From positions 1-12,818 of the forward strand of contig CADCQR010000123.1 of assembly GCA_902803685.1 (NCBI GenBank): 12,818 nt of DNA. The letters are read 5' to 3'. Shown here in pieces: positions 1 to 5,493 of this stretch. The stretch comes from an uncultured Erysipelotrichaceae bacterium. GTDB taxonomy: Bacteria > Bacillota_I > Bacilli_A > RF39 > UBA660. The notes under the pieces were generated by a model, which worked only from the letters and a program-made list of their open reading frames with translations, was not told the origin of the DNA and ran no database searches. The stretch's first letter is position 1. The number at the start of each line of letters is the position of its first letter. A program made the position numbers and the translations under genes.

Positions 1-19
1 GAATGAGAGAGACCAAGTA

Positions 20-28
20 TGATATAAT
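20..28 (+). promoter_or_regulatory. Extended -10 promoter element of the WYL regulator
   Basis: TG-A-TATAAT is a perfect extended -10 box, with TATAAT at 23-28 and the upstream TG at 20-21. The -35 box would fall at or before base 1 and is cut off by the window edge. The implied transcription start is near base 35, giving a leader of about 27 bases before the ATG at 62. Confidence 0.6.
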
Positions 29-45
29 ACAAAGTATATTTGTAT
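27..45. promoter_or_regulatory. Candidate operator: perfect 7-bp inverted repeat over the transcription start
   Basis: ATACAAA (27-33) and TTTGTAT (39-45) are perfect inverted halves separated by five bases. The palindrome overlaps the last bases of the -10 box and covers the presumed transcription start of the regulator gene, the usual place for an autorepression site. It is only A/T-rich sequence, so chance cannot be excluded. That the HTH protein encoded just downstream binds it is inference. Confidence 0.4.
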
Positions 46-61
46 GGTTTGGTGGTGTTTC

Positions 62-541
62 ATGTCCAAAATTAGCAATGTATTAACTATGCTTGAATAC
101 TTGAGTACGGGAAGAAAATATAGTATAGGAGAATTGTCCGATAAGTTAGAAGTGAGTTCAAGAATGATTAGAGTTTATAAAGCTGAAATAGAAAAAGCTG
201 GGATTTATATTGATACGGTTAAGGGGCCATATGGAGGTTATGTTTTGAATCAAAATATAACAGTACCAAAGCGTTTCATTACACCAAGCTATATTAACAT
301 TAAAAATAAGAAAAATTATAATCTCATCAACAAAGCAATTAAGGATAAACTAAAATGTTATATAGAATATTATTCAAAAGATAAAAAAGAAACATCTAAA
401 AGGATAATTCATCCATATGATTTGATACTCTATGGGACAGAATGGGGAGTAGCTGCTTATTGTGAGAATAAACAGGAAATAAGACATTTTTATATAAATA
501 GAATAAAGAATATAAAGTTATTAGAAAAATTTAATAACTGA
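62..541 (+). CDS. Short HTH-WYL transcriptional regulator
   Basis: This is a 159-residue DNA-binding regulator. Residues about 6-55 form an HTH_11/DeoR-like winged helix: ELSDKLEVSSRMIRVYKAEIEKAG is the helix-turn-helix and KGPYGGY (54-60) is the typical wing turn. Residues about 86-155 form a WYL domain with the recognisable core EWGVAAYC and the basic FYINRI segment, although the W-Y-L triad itself is not conserved. WYL domains are ligand sensors, and in characterised cases bind nucleic acids or nucleotides. Family members are commonly near 300 residues. This one lacks the usual linker and C-terminal WCX extension. The start at 62 is chosen over the in-frame ATG at 44 because GGTGGTG at 51-57 gives a correctly spaced ribosome site and 44 lies inside the palindrome. 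It probably controls the genes that follow, but the ligand cannot be read from sequence. Confidence 0.85.
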   Translation: MSKISNVLTMLEYLSTGRKYSIGELSDKLEVSSRMIRVYKAEIEKAGIYIDTVKGPYGGYVLNQNITVPKRFITPSYINIKNKKNYNLINKAIKDKLKCYIEYYSKDKKETSKRIIHPYDLILYGTEWGVAAYCENKQEIRHFYINRIKNIKLLEKFNN

Positions 542-594
542 CATATATATTACCTCTTCTTTTGTTAATATATTTACAGAAGGAGAGTTTTTTT

Positions 595-1608
595 ATGAAT
601 AAAAATAATTATACTGAACCGGCAGAATTAAATTTTTCTAAATTAGAAGAAAGAATATTACAAATTAACAATCCAGAAATAGGCAAATATCAAGATGCAA
701 AAAAATTATTAGATGATTTAATTAGTGATGGAAAACAAGTACTTATTATAGCAACAGGTGGATCAAAAGTAGTCGCGTATTACTTGCAATTAATAATAGA
801 AAAACTTGGTAAAAAAAATATTACCTGTGAGGTAATTGAACCGAGAGATTATTTTTATAAAACAAATTTAGAGGCATTTTCTAATTTAGTTGCTATTTCT
901 GCTAGTGGAAATAGTAATGGCATAGCTAAAGCATTAATGACTTTTAATGGTAAAAAATACTTGCTTTCAGAAAATGATAAAGATACAGACTACCCAGTTA
1001 TTGCTTGGGGTAATGAATCATATAATCATGAAAAAAGCTTTATATCTTTAGCAACTACTTTAGGACCTATGGCATTACTTTTAGATTCATTAAACGTAGA
1101 ATTAAATCAAACTGAAATAAATAAAAGAATAAAAGATTTATTAAAGAGAAGCAAAGAAAGAATAGAAAGACTAAATGTTAATTTCAAAGGCGTTTCACTT
1201 ATACATATAATGAGTGGTTATGAAACAAAGACATCAGCAAGTGTATTGGAATCTAACATGACAGAGACTGGAGTTACTATACCTGTAGTCCATGATAAGG
1301 GTTCATTTTGTCATGGAAGAAGTAATTTATTATTTCAAAATCCTAACAGTAAGGTAATCTATTTAACACATGAATTAAAAGAACTAGATGACCTATTAAT
1401 TGAATCTATTGATAATGCGTATTCTAATATTTATGTTTTTAATACAAGTGATTTGAATGAAAATATATTTTGGAAAGAATACTATCTTATTTTACAAATG
1501 TATTTCTTATCTAAGAAAATTGTTGAAGATAATAATATGGATTTAACACAACCAGAATATAATCCAAATATAGTTAAAAAATTATATACATTTAGAGGAG
1601 ATATGTGA
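595..1608 (+). CDS. Double-SIS-domain protein (sugar isomerase/deglycase-like)
   Basis: This 337-residue protein has two SIS (sugar isomerase) folds, like the isomerase half of GlmS and relatives such as AgaS and FrlB. SIS domains bind phosphorylated sugars and catalyse isomerisation, deglycation or deamination. The first domain shows ATGGSKVVAYYL at 53-64 and the phosphosugar loop SASGNSNG at 102-109, with the serine-rich pattern expected for phosphate contacts. The second, about residues 197-310, has an ESNMTETG segment at 219-226 and an FCHGRSN motif at 238-244, comparable to the HGP motif of other SIS enzymes. AGAAGGAGAG at 579-588 fixes the start at 595; an upstream in-frame TTG at 562 has no such support. 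The stop overlaps the start of the Ham1-like gene, so the two are probably translated together. The substrate is unknown. A nucleotide- or amino-sugar phosphate is a guess from the neighbour. Confidence 0.82.
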   Translation: MNKNNYTEPAELNFSKLEERILQINNPEIGKYQDAKKLLDDLISDGKQVLIIATGGSKVVAYYLQLIIEKLGKKNITCEVIEPRDYFYKTNLEAFSNLVAISASGNSNGIAKALMTFNGKKYLLSENDKDTDYPVIAWGNESYNHEKSFISLATTLGPMALLLDSLNVELNQTEINKRIKDLLKRSKERIERLNVNFKGVSLIHIMSGYETKTSASVLESNMTETGVTIPVVHDKGSFCHGRSNLLFQNPNSKVIYLTHELKELDDLLIESIDNAYSNIYVFNTSDLNENIFWKEYYLILQMYFLSKKIVEDNNMDLTQPEYNPNIVKKLYTFRGDM

Positions 1609-2252
1609 TGGAAGATTTAACCTACGTAACTGGAAATTATGGTAAATATATTTCGGTAAAAGAAAAATTTGAAAAAGAAGGTATTGCGATTAATTACTTT
1701 AAATGTGATTTAAATGAGCCAGATGTTAATGATATTGAATTTATTTCTAAGGAGAAAGCTAGGCAAGCATTTTTATTATTAGGTACTCCAGTATTTGTAG
1801 TTGATACAGGATTCTATATCGAAGATTATCCTAATAGTCCTTGTTATCCAGGTGCCTTTGTAAAACGGAGTGGGGTTAGTTCTAATATAGAAGAACTTTT
1901 AGAGATGATGAAAGCTGTTCCTAATCGAAAGTGTTATTTCGTGGATTGCTTAACATTCTTTGACGGAAATGACTATCATCAGTTTTTGGGAATCAGTAGA
2001 GGAACATTATCAAAAGAAATAAAAGGTAGAGAAACTAAAAAAGCTAAGTCTAATCTATGGTATGTGTTTGTTCCTAATAACTGTTGTAAGACTCTAGCAG
2101 AAATGTCAGATGAGGAAAGAGAAAACAGAAAGGATGACAGGACTAGTGCTACGGAGCAGTTTATCGAATGGTACAAATTACATTATATAGATGAATATCC
2201 GAAAACTAATAGATTCTTAACTCACAATGATAAACGTATTCATAATTTATAA
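1608..2252 (+). CDS. Divergent Ham1/RdgB-fold (ITPase-like) nucleotide hydrolase
   Basis: This 214-residue protein belongs to the Ham1/ITPase fold, whose usual members cleave non-canonical purine nucleoside triphosphates (ITP, XTP) to monophosphate and pyrophosphate. The N-terminal phosphate loop TGNYGK (8-13), the acidic catalytic segment VVDTGFYIED (64-73) followed by PGAF (81-84), the central YFVDCLTFFDG strand and the C-terminal KTLAEMSDEE helix cap (161-170) align in order with RdgB-type enzymes. Two regions that normally read the base are changed. GFGYDPIF is replaced by KSNLWYVF (147-154), and SHR-G/A is replaced by DDR-TSA (176-181). It may therefore accept a different nucleotide. The ATG at 1608 shares its A with the upstream TGA and follows AGAGGAG at 1594-1600; an overlapping GTG at 1605 is less well spaced. 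About 25 residues after the fold (190-214) are basic and unexplained. Confidence 0.8.
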   Translation: MEDLTYVTGNYGKYISVKEKFEKEGIAINYFKCDLNEPDVNDIEFISKEKARQAFLLLGTPVFVVDTGFYIEDYPNSPCYPGAFVKRSGVSSNIEELLEMMKAVPNRKCYFVDCLTFFDGNDYHQFLGISRGTLSKEIKGRETKKAKSNLWYVFVPNNCCKTLAEMSDEERENRKDDRTSATEQFIEWYKLHYIDEYPKTNRFLTHNDKRIHNL

Positions 2253-2268
2253 AAATATCTTTTTTTAT
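2249..2268 (+). terminator. Weak all-A/T hairpin with T-run (possible terminator)
   Basis: ATAAAAA (2249-2255) can pair with TTTTTAT (2262-2268) inside a run of seven T residues directly at the end of the Ham1-like gene. The stem has no G or C pair, so it would be a poor intrinsic terminator. Read-through into the metalloprotease gene is likely. Confidence 0.25.
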
Positions 2269-2298
2269 TGTCAAACACAACTTTATAATTGGATGCTA

Positions 2299-2344
2299 AT
2301 TTGCTTGAAACAATTAGTTATGTGTGATAGAATATCAAGCAAAT
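2299..2344. repeat. 10-bp perfect inverted repeat bracketing a promoter
   Basis: ATTTGCTTGA (2299-2308) and TCAAGCAAAT (2335-2344) are exact inverted copies separated by 26 bases. The left arm overlaps the -35 box and the right arm covers the predicted transcription start, so a protein bound to both would control the promoter directly. The wide spacing suggests two half-sites bridged by an oligomer rather than one compact dimer site. The binding protein is unknown; the HTH-WYL regulator is a candidate by proximity only. Confidence 0.5.
2305..2333 (+). promoter_or_regulatory. Sigma-A-type promoter of the M3-like gene
   Basis: TTGAAA (2305-2310), a 17-base spacer and TAGAAT (2328-2333) form a near-consensus vegetative promoter. 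A TG one base upstream of the -10 box (2325-2326) makes it an extended -10. The start of transcription would be near 2340, about 20 bases before the ATG at 2361, with AAAGGA at 2345-2350 as ribosome site. The gene can therefore be expressed apart from the upstream SIS-Ham1 pair. Confidence 0.65.
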
Positions 2345-2360
2345 AAAGGAATATGATATT

Positions 2361-3437
2361 ATGGCTAAACGAGAATTTAACAAACAATACATTAAAAAGC
2401 TTTTAAATAAAGGTAACTATCTTATTACTAATGGAACTTTGTCTAGAGCTGAACAAGATGATATAAGAAGTGATATTGACTATTTTGAACGAATTCTAGC
2501 AGGAGATTTTGATTATTTTGGAGAACATCAAGATGATTCGTGTACTACATTAAAAGAAGATTTTTTGAGTTTTTTAAAAAGAATTTACGACGAATTAGGA
2601 GAGCAACTAATTAACTATCTAATTGATTTGGATTATTCAGGTATATTTGAAGCTGATTATTATTTTACTAGTGATATTAATCTTTCTTTTGAAGAACAAA
2701 AGGAACTGACTTTAAAAAATTATGAAAAAAATTTTAAATCACTACTTGAATATGCTAAAAAAATATTCGAATATAAACCAGTTAACAGAATTCAATTAGC
2801 AGAATTAGATAATTCTTCATATTGTCATTATTCCGTCATTGATGAAATGCCTTTTTTAATTGTAGATGTAAATCAAGCACCCTGTATTTTAAACCATGAA
2901 GTTGAACATGGTATAGAGTTTATGTTAAAAGTTTATAAAAACAATTTATTTTCGGAGCTAGGCGCATTATTTTTGGAACAAAAGTTTATGGATACATATT
3001 ATGATAGTAATGGTTTAATATACTCCAATTTTTATAATGGTAGACTCGAAGATACTTCTTACTATTTATCATTTTTGCGTGACTTTCTTAATATGATGAA
3101 GGCGTTTGCTAGAACAGATTTTAAAGTTTCAGATGAAGAATTTAAAACAATTTTTCTAGAAAATGCAAATATTACAGATAATAATATTGATTCATATTTG
3201 CTCGAAGAGGATGTTAAGGGAGATATAGAAGAATATTTGAAGTATTTATTATCATTTTTGAAAGCCATAGAACTAAGAAGCACTACCAAAAAAATAAATT
3301 GTGACAAGTTTGATTTTATAAGACCATATCTTATAAGCGAGCATATTAATTTTGAGTGTAATAAGGAAAGTTTTGAAATGTACAAAGATTATGTTCAGGA
3401 AATGCAAGAAAAAGTATATTCAAAAAGGAAAAAATAA
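2361..3437 (+). CDS. Compact HEXXH metallopeptidase, M3 (PepF-like) core
   Basis: This 358-residue soluble-looking protein has the zinc motif HEVEH (179-183). The downstream segment SELGALFLE (198-206) resembles the AEVASTFNE block of oligoendopeptidase F and other M3 peptidases, where the glutamate is the third zinc ligand. E199 is the likely equivalent, 20 residues after H179; in PepF the interval is somewhat longer. M3 enzymes hydrolyse short peptides in the cytoplasm and are usually near 600 residues, so this is a reduced version that keeps the helical catalytic half. The segment DEMPFLIVDV (161-170) before the motif fits the strand that lines the M3 active site. No signal peptide or membrane segment is seen. 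It has its own promoter and so may be a separate function from the SIS-Ham1 pair. Assignment to a peptidase fold is fairly secure; activity and substrate are inferred. Confidence 0.72.
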   Translation: MAKREFNKQYIKKLLNKGNYLITNGTLSRAEQDDIRSDIDYFERILAGDFDYFGEHQDDSCTTLKEDFLSFLKRIYDELGEQLINYLIDLDYSGIFEADYYFTSDINLSFEEQKELTLKNYEKNFKSLLEYAKKIFEYKPVNRIQLAELDNSSYCHYSVIDEMPFLIVDVNQAPCILNHEVEHGIEFMLKVYKNNLFSELGALFLEQKFMDTYYDSNGLIYSNFYNGRLEDTSYYLSFLRDFLNMMKAFARTDFKVSDEEFKTIFLENANITDNNIDSYLLEEDVKGDIEEYLKYLLSFLKAIELRSTTKKINCDKFDFIRPYLISEHINFECNKESFEMYKDYVQEMQEKVYSKRKK

Positions 3438-3483
3438 ATAGAATTAAAAGATTAATTACAGATAAAACATACAATATACGAAA

Positions 3484-3513
3484 TTGAAGTTAGTGAAGTG
3501 AAATTGGTATAAT
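3484..3513 (+). promoter_or_regulatory. Candidate promoter TTGAAG-18-TATAAT upstream of the XRE gene
   Basis: TTGAAG (3484-3489) and a perfect TATAAT (3508-3513), 18 bases apart with an extended TG at 3505-3506, read as a good vegetative promoter. It would give a leader of about 125 bases for the gene at 3645. The same bases can fold as a hairpin followed by T residues, so a terminator is an alternative reading. A second weaker candidate lies closer to the gene: TTTACA at 3567-3572, 18 bases, then TATAGA at 3591-3596. Confidence 0.45.
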
Positions 3514-3527
3514 TTGCTTCATTTTTT
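3492..3527 (+). terminator. Possible intrinsic terminator after the M3-like gene
   Basis: TGAAG (3494-3498) pairs with CTTCA (3517-3521), and AAATT (3501-3505) with AATTT (3511-3515). A small internal mismatch separates the two stem parts, and the loop is GGTAT. Six T residues follow at 3522-3527. Position, 55 bases after the stop codon, fits a terminator, but the stem is weak and the loop contains a perfect -10 box. Confidence 0.4.
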
Positions 3528-3583
3528 GTTGGTTTAAAGATAAAATGGAATCAAAGCAACTGAAAATTTACATATTTTTCAAG

Positions 3584-3627
3584 TAAAGTGTATAGATTGC
3601 AACCATAAAGTGTTATATGATTGCATT
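3584..3627. repeat. Imperfect direct repeat, 22-bp spacing, upstream of the XRE gene
   Basis: Two copies begin with TAAAGTG (3584-3590 and 3606-3612) and contain GATTGCA (3595-3601 and 3619-3625), with a two-base insertion in the second copy. The start-to-start distance is 22 bases, about two helical turns, so both would lie on the same DNA face. They sit just before the ribosome site of a gene encoding an HTH protein, which suggests an autoregulatory operator. Confidence 0.4.
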
Positions 3628-3644
3628 ATGAAAGAGGTGATGAT

Positions 3645-5219
3645 ATGAAGTTTGGAGATAAACTATTAGAACTTCGTAAAAAGAAGGGTTATTCTCAAGA
3701 AGAGTTAGCAGAGAAACTTGGCGTTTCTCGCCAATCTGTATCTAAATGGGAAAGCAATAATACTTATCCTGAAACAGAGAAGATAATTCAAATTGCCAAT
3801 CTATTTGAATGTAGTATGGATGATCTTATTAATGATAAAGTAATAGATGTTGAATCGAGTCTTAGAAAAAATAAAAATAATATTCAAAATATTTGGAGTT
3901 CGTTATTGTTATTTATTACTAATACAGTTGAAATGTTTTCTAATATGAGTTTTACTCAAGGAGTTAAATGTATATTAGAATTGTTAATTCTGACTTTTCT
4001 ATTAAATATAGGAGGTATTATAGTTTGTAATAGTACTGCCAGCATTATAGCAAATATATTTTCATTTTTATCAGCAGAGCATGTTTCGCTAATTAAAGAA
4101 GTATTAAAAAGTATTTTTCATCTTATTTGGTTTATTATTGCAGTTATAGTAATTATTCATACATTTAAGATTAGACATTTAAATAATTTTGAAAAAGAAA
4201 AAGAACAAAAAGAACAAGAAAAAGAAATACAATGTGATGATAATAAAAATACTGCAACTAGTAATAATAAACCTGCTGAGTTTTTAGGTACATTAGCTCA
4301 AGTAGTAATTGTATTTATTAAAATATTTGCATTTTTTACATTACTTGGAACATTATTTGGTACCATTGGATTAATAATTGCCTGTGTCTTAGTAATTGCG
4401 CATATTTCAGTACATATATTATTCTTATGGATATCTTTGTTACTAATAGCTGGCTCAATAGTTTCAATTCAAATCATTAGTGTTTTAATTAATTTTATAT
4501 TTGATAGGAAAGTTAATGTAATGTTTAATTTAATAATATTTATATCATGTATAATAATATCAGGAGTAAGTATTGGTATGATAGCTATAACTGTTAAAAA
4601 TATAGAATATGTTACTGATAAAAATTTATTTAATCCGACTACACAAACAATAGAAATAGAATACAAAGATAATTTAGTATTGGAATCTCATGGAGATGGT
4701 TTAAGTAATTCATATAAATATATTATTGACAATGATATAAAGGATAATAAAATAATTGCTAGCAGAGAAGTGGATACTAAATATTTCAAGTTAAATAAAT
4801 ATGAAACAGAAATGGATAAAATGCCAGTAGTGAAAATAAGTCAAAATGATAATGGTGATTTTAAAAAGGTTTATAATTTATTTATTAAGAACTTAAAGAA
4901 GAATAAAGTTTATACCTTTGCAGAATATGGTAATGACCCATTAGTAATTAAGGCTAATGAAGAAATAATTAACAAATTAATCGAAAATCAAAAAAAATTA
5001 TGGCTTGTAGAAGAAGAAAGAGTCGATAACGAAATAAATGTTATTGTTCATGAAGATAAGGTGTTTTTCTCTGAAGGATTAGAGGGTGACTATAATGCAG
5101 TCGATGATACTATTACATATAGTATGGAGAATTATAGCTGTAAAAAGGAAATTGAATCTACTAAGTATGGTGAGCGAATAATATATACTTGTAATTATAG
5201 AGGTGAAGAAGAGAAATAA
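3645..5219 (+). CDS. Membrane-anchored XRE-family regulator with large C-terminal domain
   Basis: This is a 524-residue protein. Residues 3-63 are a classical Cro/C1 (XRE) HTH: GDKLLELRKKKGYSQEEL, then GVSRQSVSKWESNNTYP with the recognition helix. Hydrophobic spans follow at about 107-130 and 153-174. A highly charged lysine/glutamate and asparagine linker (180-212) comes next, then a hydrophobic block of two or three spans (about 214-286) and a last span (about 295-318). The remaining ~205 residues are polar and not recognised. HTH proteins fused to membrane domains are common in Firmicutes and probably report envelope state to DNA. Whether the C-terminal domain lies outside depends on the uncertain number of spans in 214-286. 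The start at 3645 follows AGAGGTGAT (3633-3641); an in-frame TTG at 3621 has no ribosome site. The target gene is unknown, with self-regulation through the upstream repeats plausible. No membrane partner gene is adjacent. Confidence 0.8.
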   Translation: MKFGDKLLELRKKKGYSQEELAEKLGVSRQSVSKWESNNTYPETEKIIQIANLFECSMDDLINDKVIDVESSLRKNKNNIQNIWSSLLLFITNTVEMFSNMSFTQGVKCILELLILTFLLNIGGIIVCNSTASIIANIFSFLSAEHVSLIKEVLKSIFHLIWFIIAVIVIIHTFKIRHLNNFEKEKEQKEQEKEIQCDDNKNTATSNNKPAEFLGTLAQVVIVFIKIFAFFTLLGTLFGTIGLIIACVLVIAHISVHILFLWISLLLIAGSIVSIQIISVLINFIFDRKVNVMFNLIIFISCIIISGVSIGMIAITVKNIEYVTDKNLFNPTTQTIEIEYKDNLVLESHGDGLSNSYKYIIDNDIKDNKIIASREVDTKYFKLNKYETEMDKMPVVKISQNDNGDFKKVYNLFIKNLKKNKVYTFAEYGNDPLVIKANEEIINKLIENQKKLWLVEEERVDNEINVIVHEDKVFFSEGLEGDYNAVDDTITYSMENYSCKKEIESTKYGERIIYTCNYRGEEEK

Positions 5220-5276
5220 ATCATAATCCTCTTTTTATATGTAAAAATAAGGTAATTGAGTAGGAATACTTCTAAT

Positions 5277-5305
5277 ATACTGTACTAATTATGTAAGCAC
5301 AGTAT
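5277..5305 (-). repeat. 10-bp-stem inverted repeat over the end of the small - strand frame
   Basis: ATACTGTACT (5277-5286) and AGCACAGTAT (5296-5305) form a stem with a nine-base loop. On the - strand RNA the single imperfect position becomes a G-U pair, so the hairpin is fully paired there, while on the + strand it is an A-C mismatch. This suggests that, if it acts as RNA, it acts on the - strand transcript. No T-run follows, so it is not a typical terminator. Confidence 0.4.
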
Positions 5306-5342
5306 GTTCTTTCATAGTTAATGTAATCCTTTCGTTATTCAT
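5289..5342 (-). CDS. 17-codon reading frame, possible remnant of a transposase N-terminus
   Basis: The - strand encodes MNNERITLTMKEHTVLT and then TAA. It has a full set of expression signals: AAGGAG (5351-5356) eight bases before the ATG, and TATAAT upstream (5370-5375). The start, with ITLTMKE, resembles from memory the N-terminus of ISNCY-type helix-turn-helix transposases common in Firmicutes, which would continue for hundreds of residues. Here the frame stops at once and nothing transposase-like follows downstream on this strand. It may therefore be the surviving end of an IS, or a genuine tiny peptide or leader. Homology was not checked. Confidence 0.3.
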   Translation of the reverse strand: MNNERITLTMKEHTVLT

Positions 5343-5350
5343 ATTGATTA

Positions 5351-5366
5351 CTCCTTTCTCAAGGAG
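5351..5366 (-). promoter_or_regulatory. Hairpin hiding the SD of the small - strand frame
   Basis: On the - strand CTCCTT-GAGA-AAGGAG is a perfect 6-bp stem closed by a GNRA-type GAGA loop, and its 3' arm is the SD sequence itself. The -10 box at 5370-5375 predicts transcription starting near 5363, inside the 5' arm. The frame's own transcript would thus lose part of the stem, while read-through RNA would carry it whole. That is the arrangement insertion sequences use to block translation from outside promoters. Confidence 0.5.
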
Positions 5367-5369
5367 CAT

Positions 5370-5375
5370 ATTATA
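5370..5375 (-). promoter_or_regulatory. -10 box for the small - strand frame
   Basis: The - strand reads TATAAT here, with transcription expected to begin about seven bases further, near 5363. No good -35 box is seen at the 16-18 base spacing; a TTGAAA (5389-5394) is present but only 13 bases away. Confidence 0.35.
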
Positions 5376-5376
5376 C

Positions 5377-5420
5377 TACATACTGACATTTTCAAAAAAA
5401 GATACAACATGACATTATCA
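5377..5420. repeat. Two tandem 18-base repeats sharing TACA...TGACATT..TCA
   Basis: Unit 1 (5377-5394) and unit 2 (5403-5420) match at 14 of 18 positions, including TACA, TGACATT and TCA, and start 26 bases apart. They lie just outside the - strand promoter, where the terminal transposase-binding sites of an IS would be. No inverted copy of TGACATT was found on the other side of the gap, so a complete element or MITE is not present. Confidence 0.4.
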
Positions 5421-5487
5421 CAAAATGATTACAATTAGTTACTAAATAACTTTATTAAATTTATAAATAGTGTTACAATATGTAGAG

Positions 5488-5493
5488 TATAAT
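5488..5493 (+). promoter_or_regulatory. -10 box of the protease/exporter operon
   Basis: A perfect TATAAT lies 22 bases before the ATG at 5511 and would start transcription about at 5500, directly before GGAGG (5501-5505). No convincing -35 box is found 16-18 bases upstream, so the promoter may be weak or activator-dependent. A second TATAAT at 5495-5500 is too close to the ribosome site. Confidence 0.4.

Noticed and set aside
551..586. Hairpin CTCTTCT / AGAAG-G-AG that could cover the SD of the SIS gene
   Set aside because: It needs a bulged G, has a 17-base loop and about seven mostly A-U pairs. It is too weak to claim as a regulatory lock.
3062..3385. 107-codon antisense frame inside the M3-like gene
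   Set aside because: It lies wholly opposite a gene with clear protein motifs, and no domain was recognised in it. The same holds for the other antisense frames (1979-2176, 4469-4666, 7507-7737, 7898-8110, 11228-11452).
3545..3586. 13-codon + strand frame between the M3-like and XRE genes
   Set aside because: There is no SD before the ATG and it overlaps the candidate operator. Frames of this size arise by chance in A/T-rich DNA.
5228..5236. Intrinsic terminator after the XRE gene
   Set aside because: The T-run is present, but the possible stems (AGAGG or AAGAG with CCTCT/CTCTT) have five pairs and loops of 15 or more bases, and lie inside the coding end.
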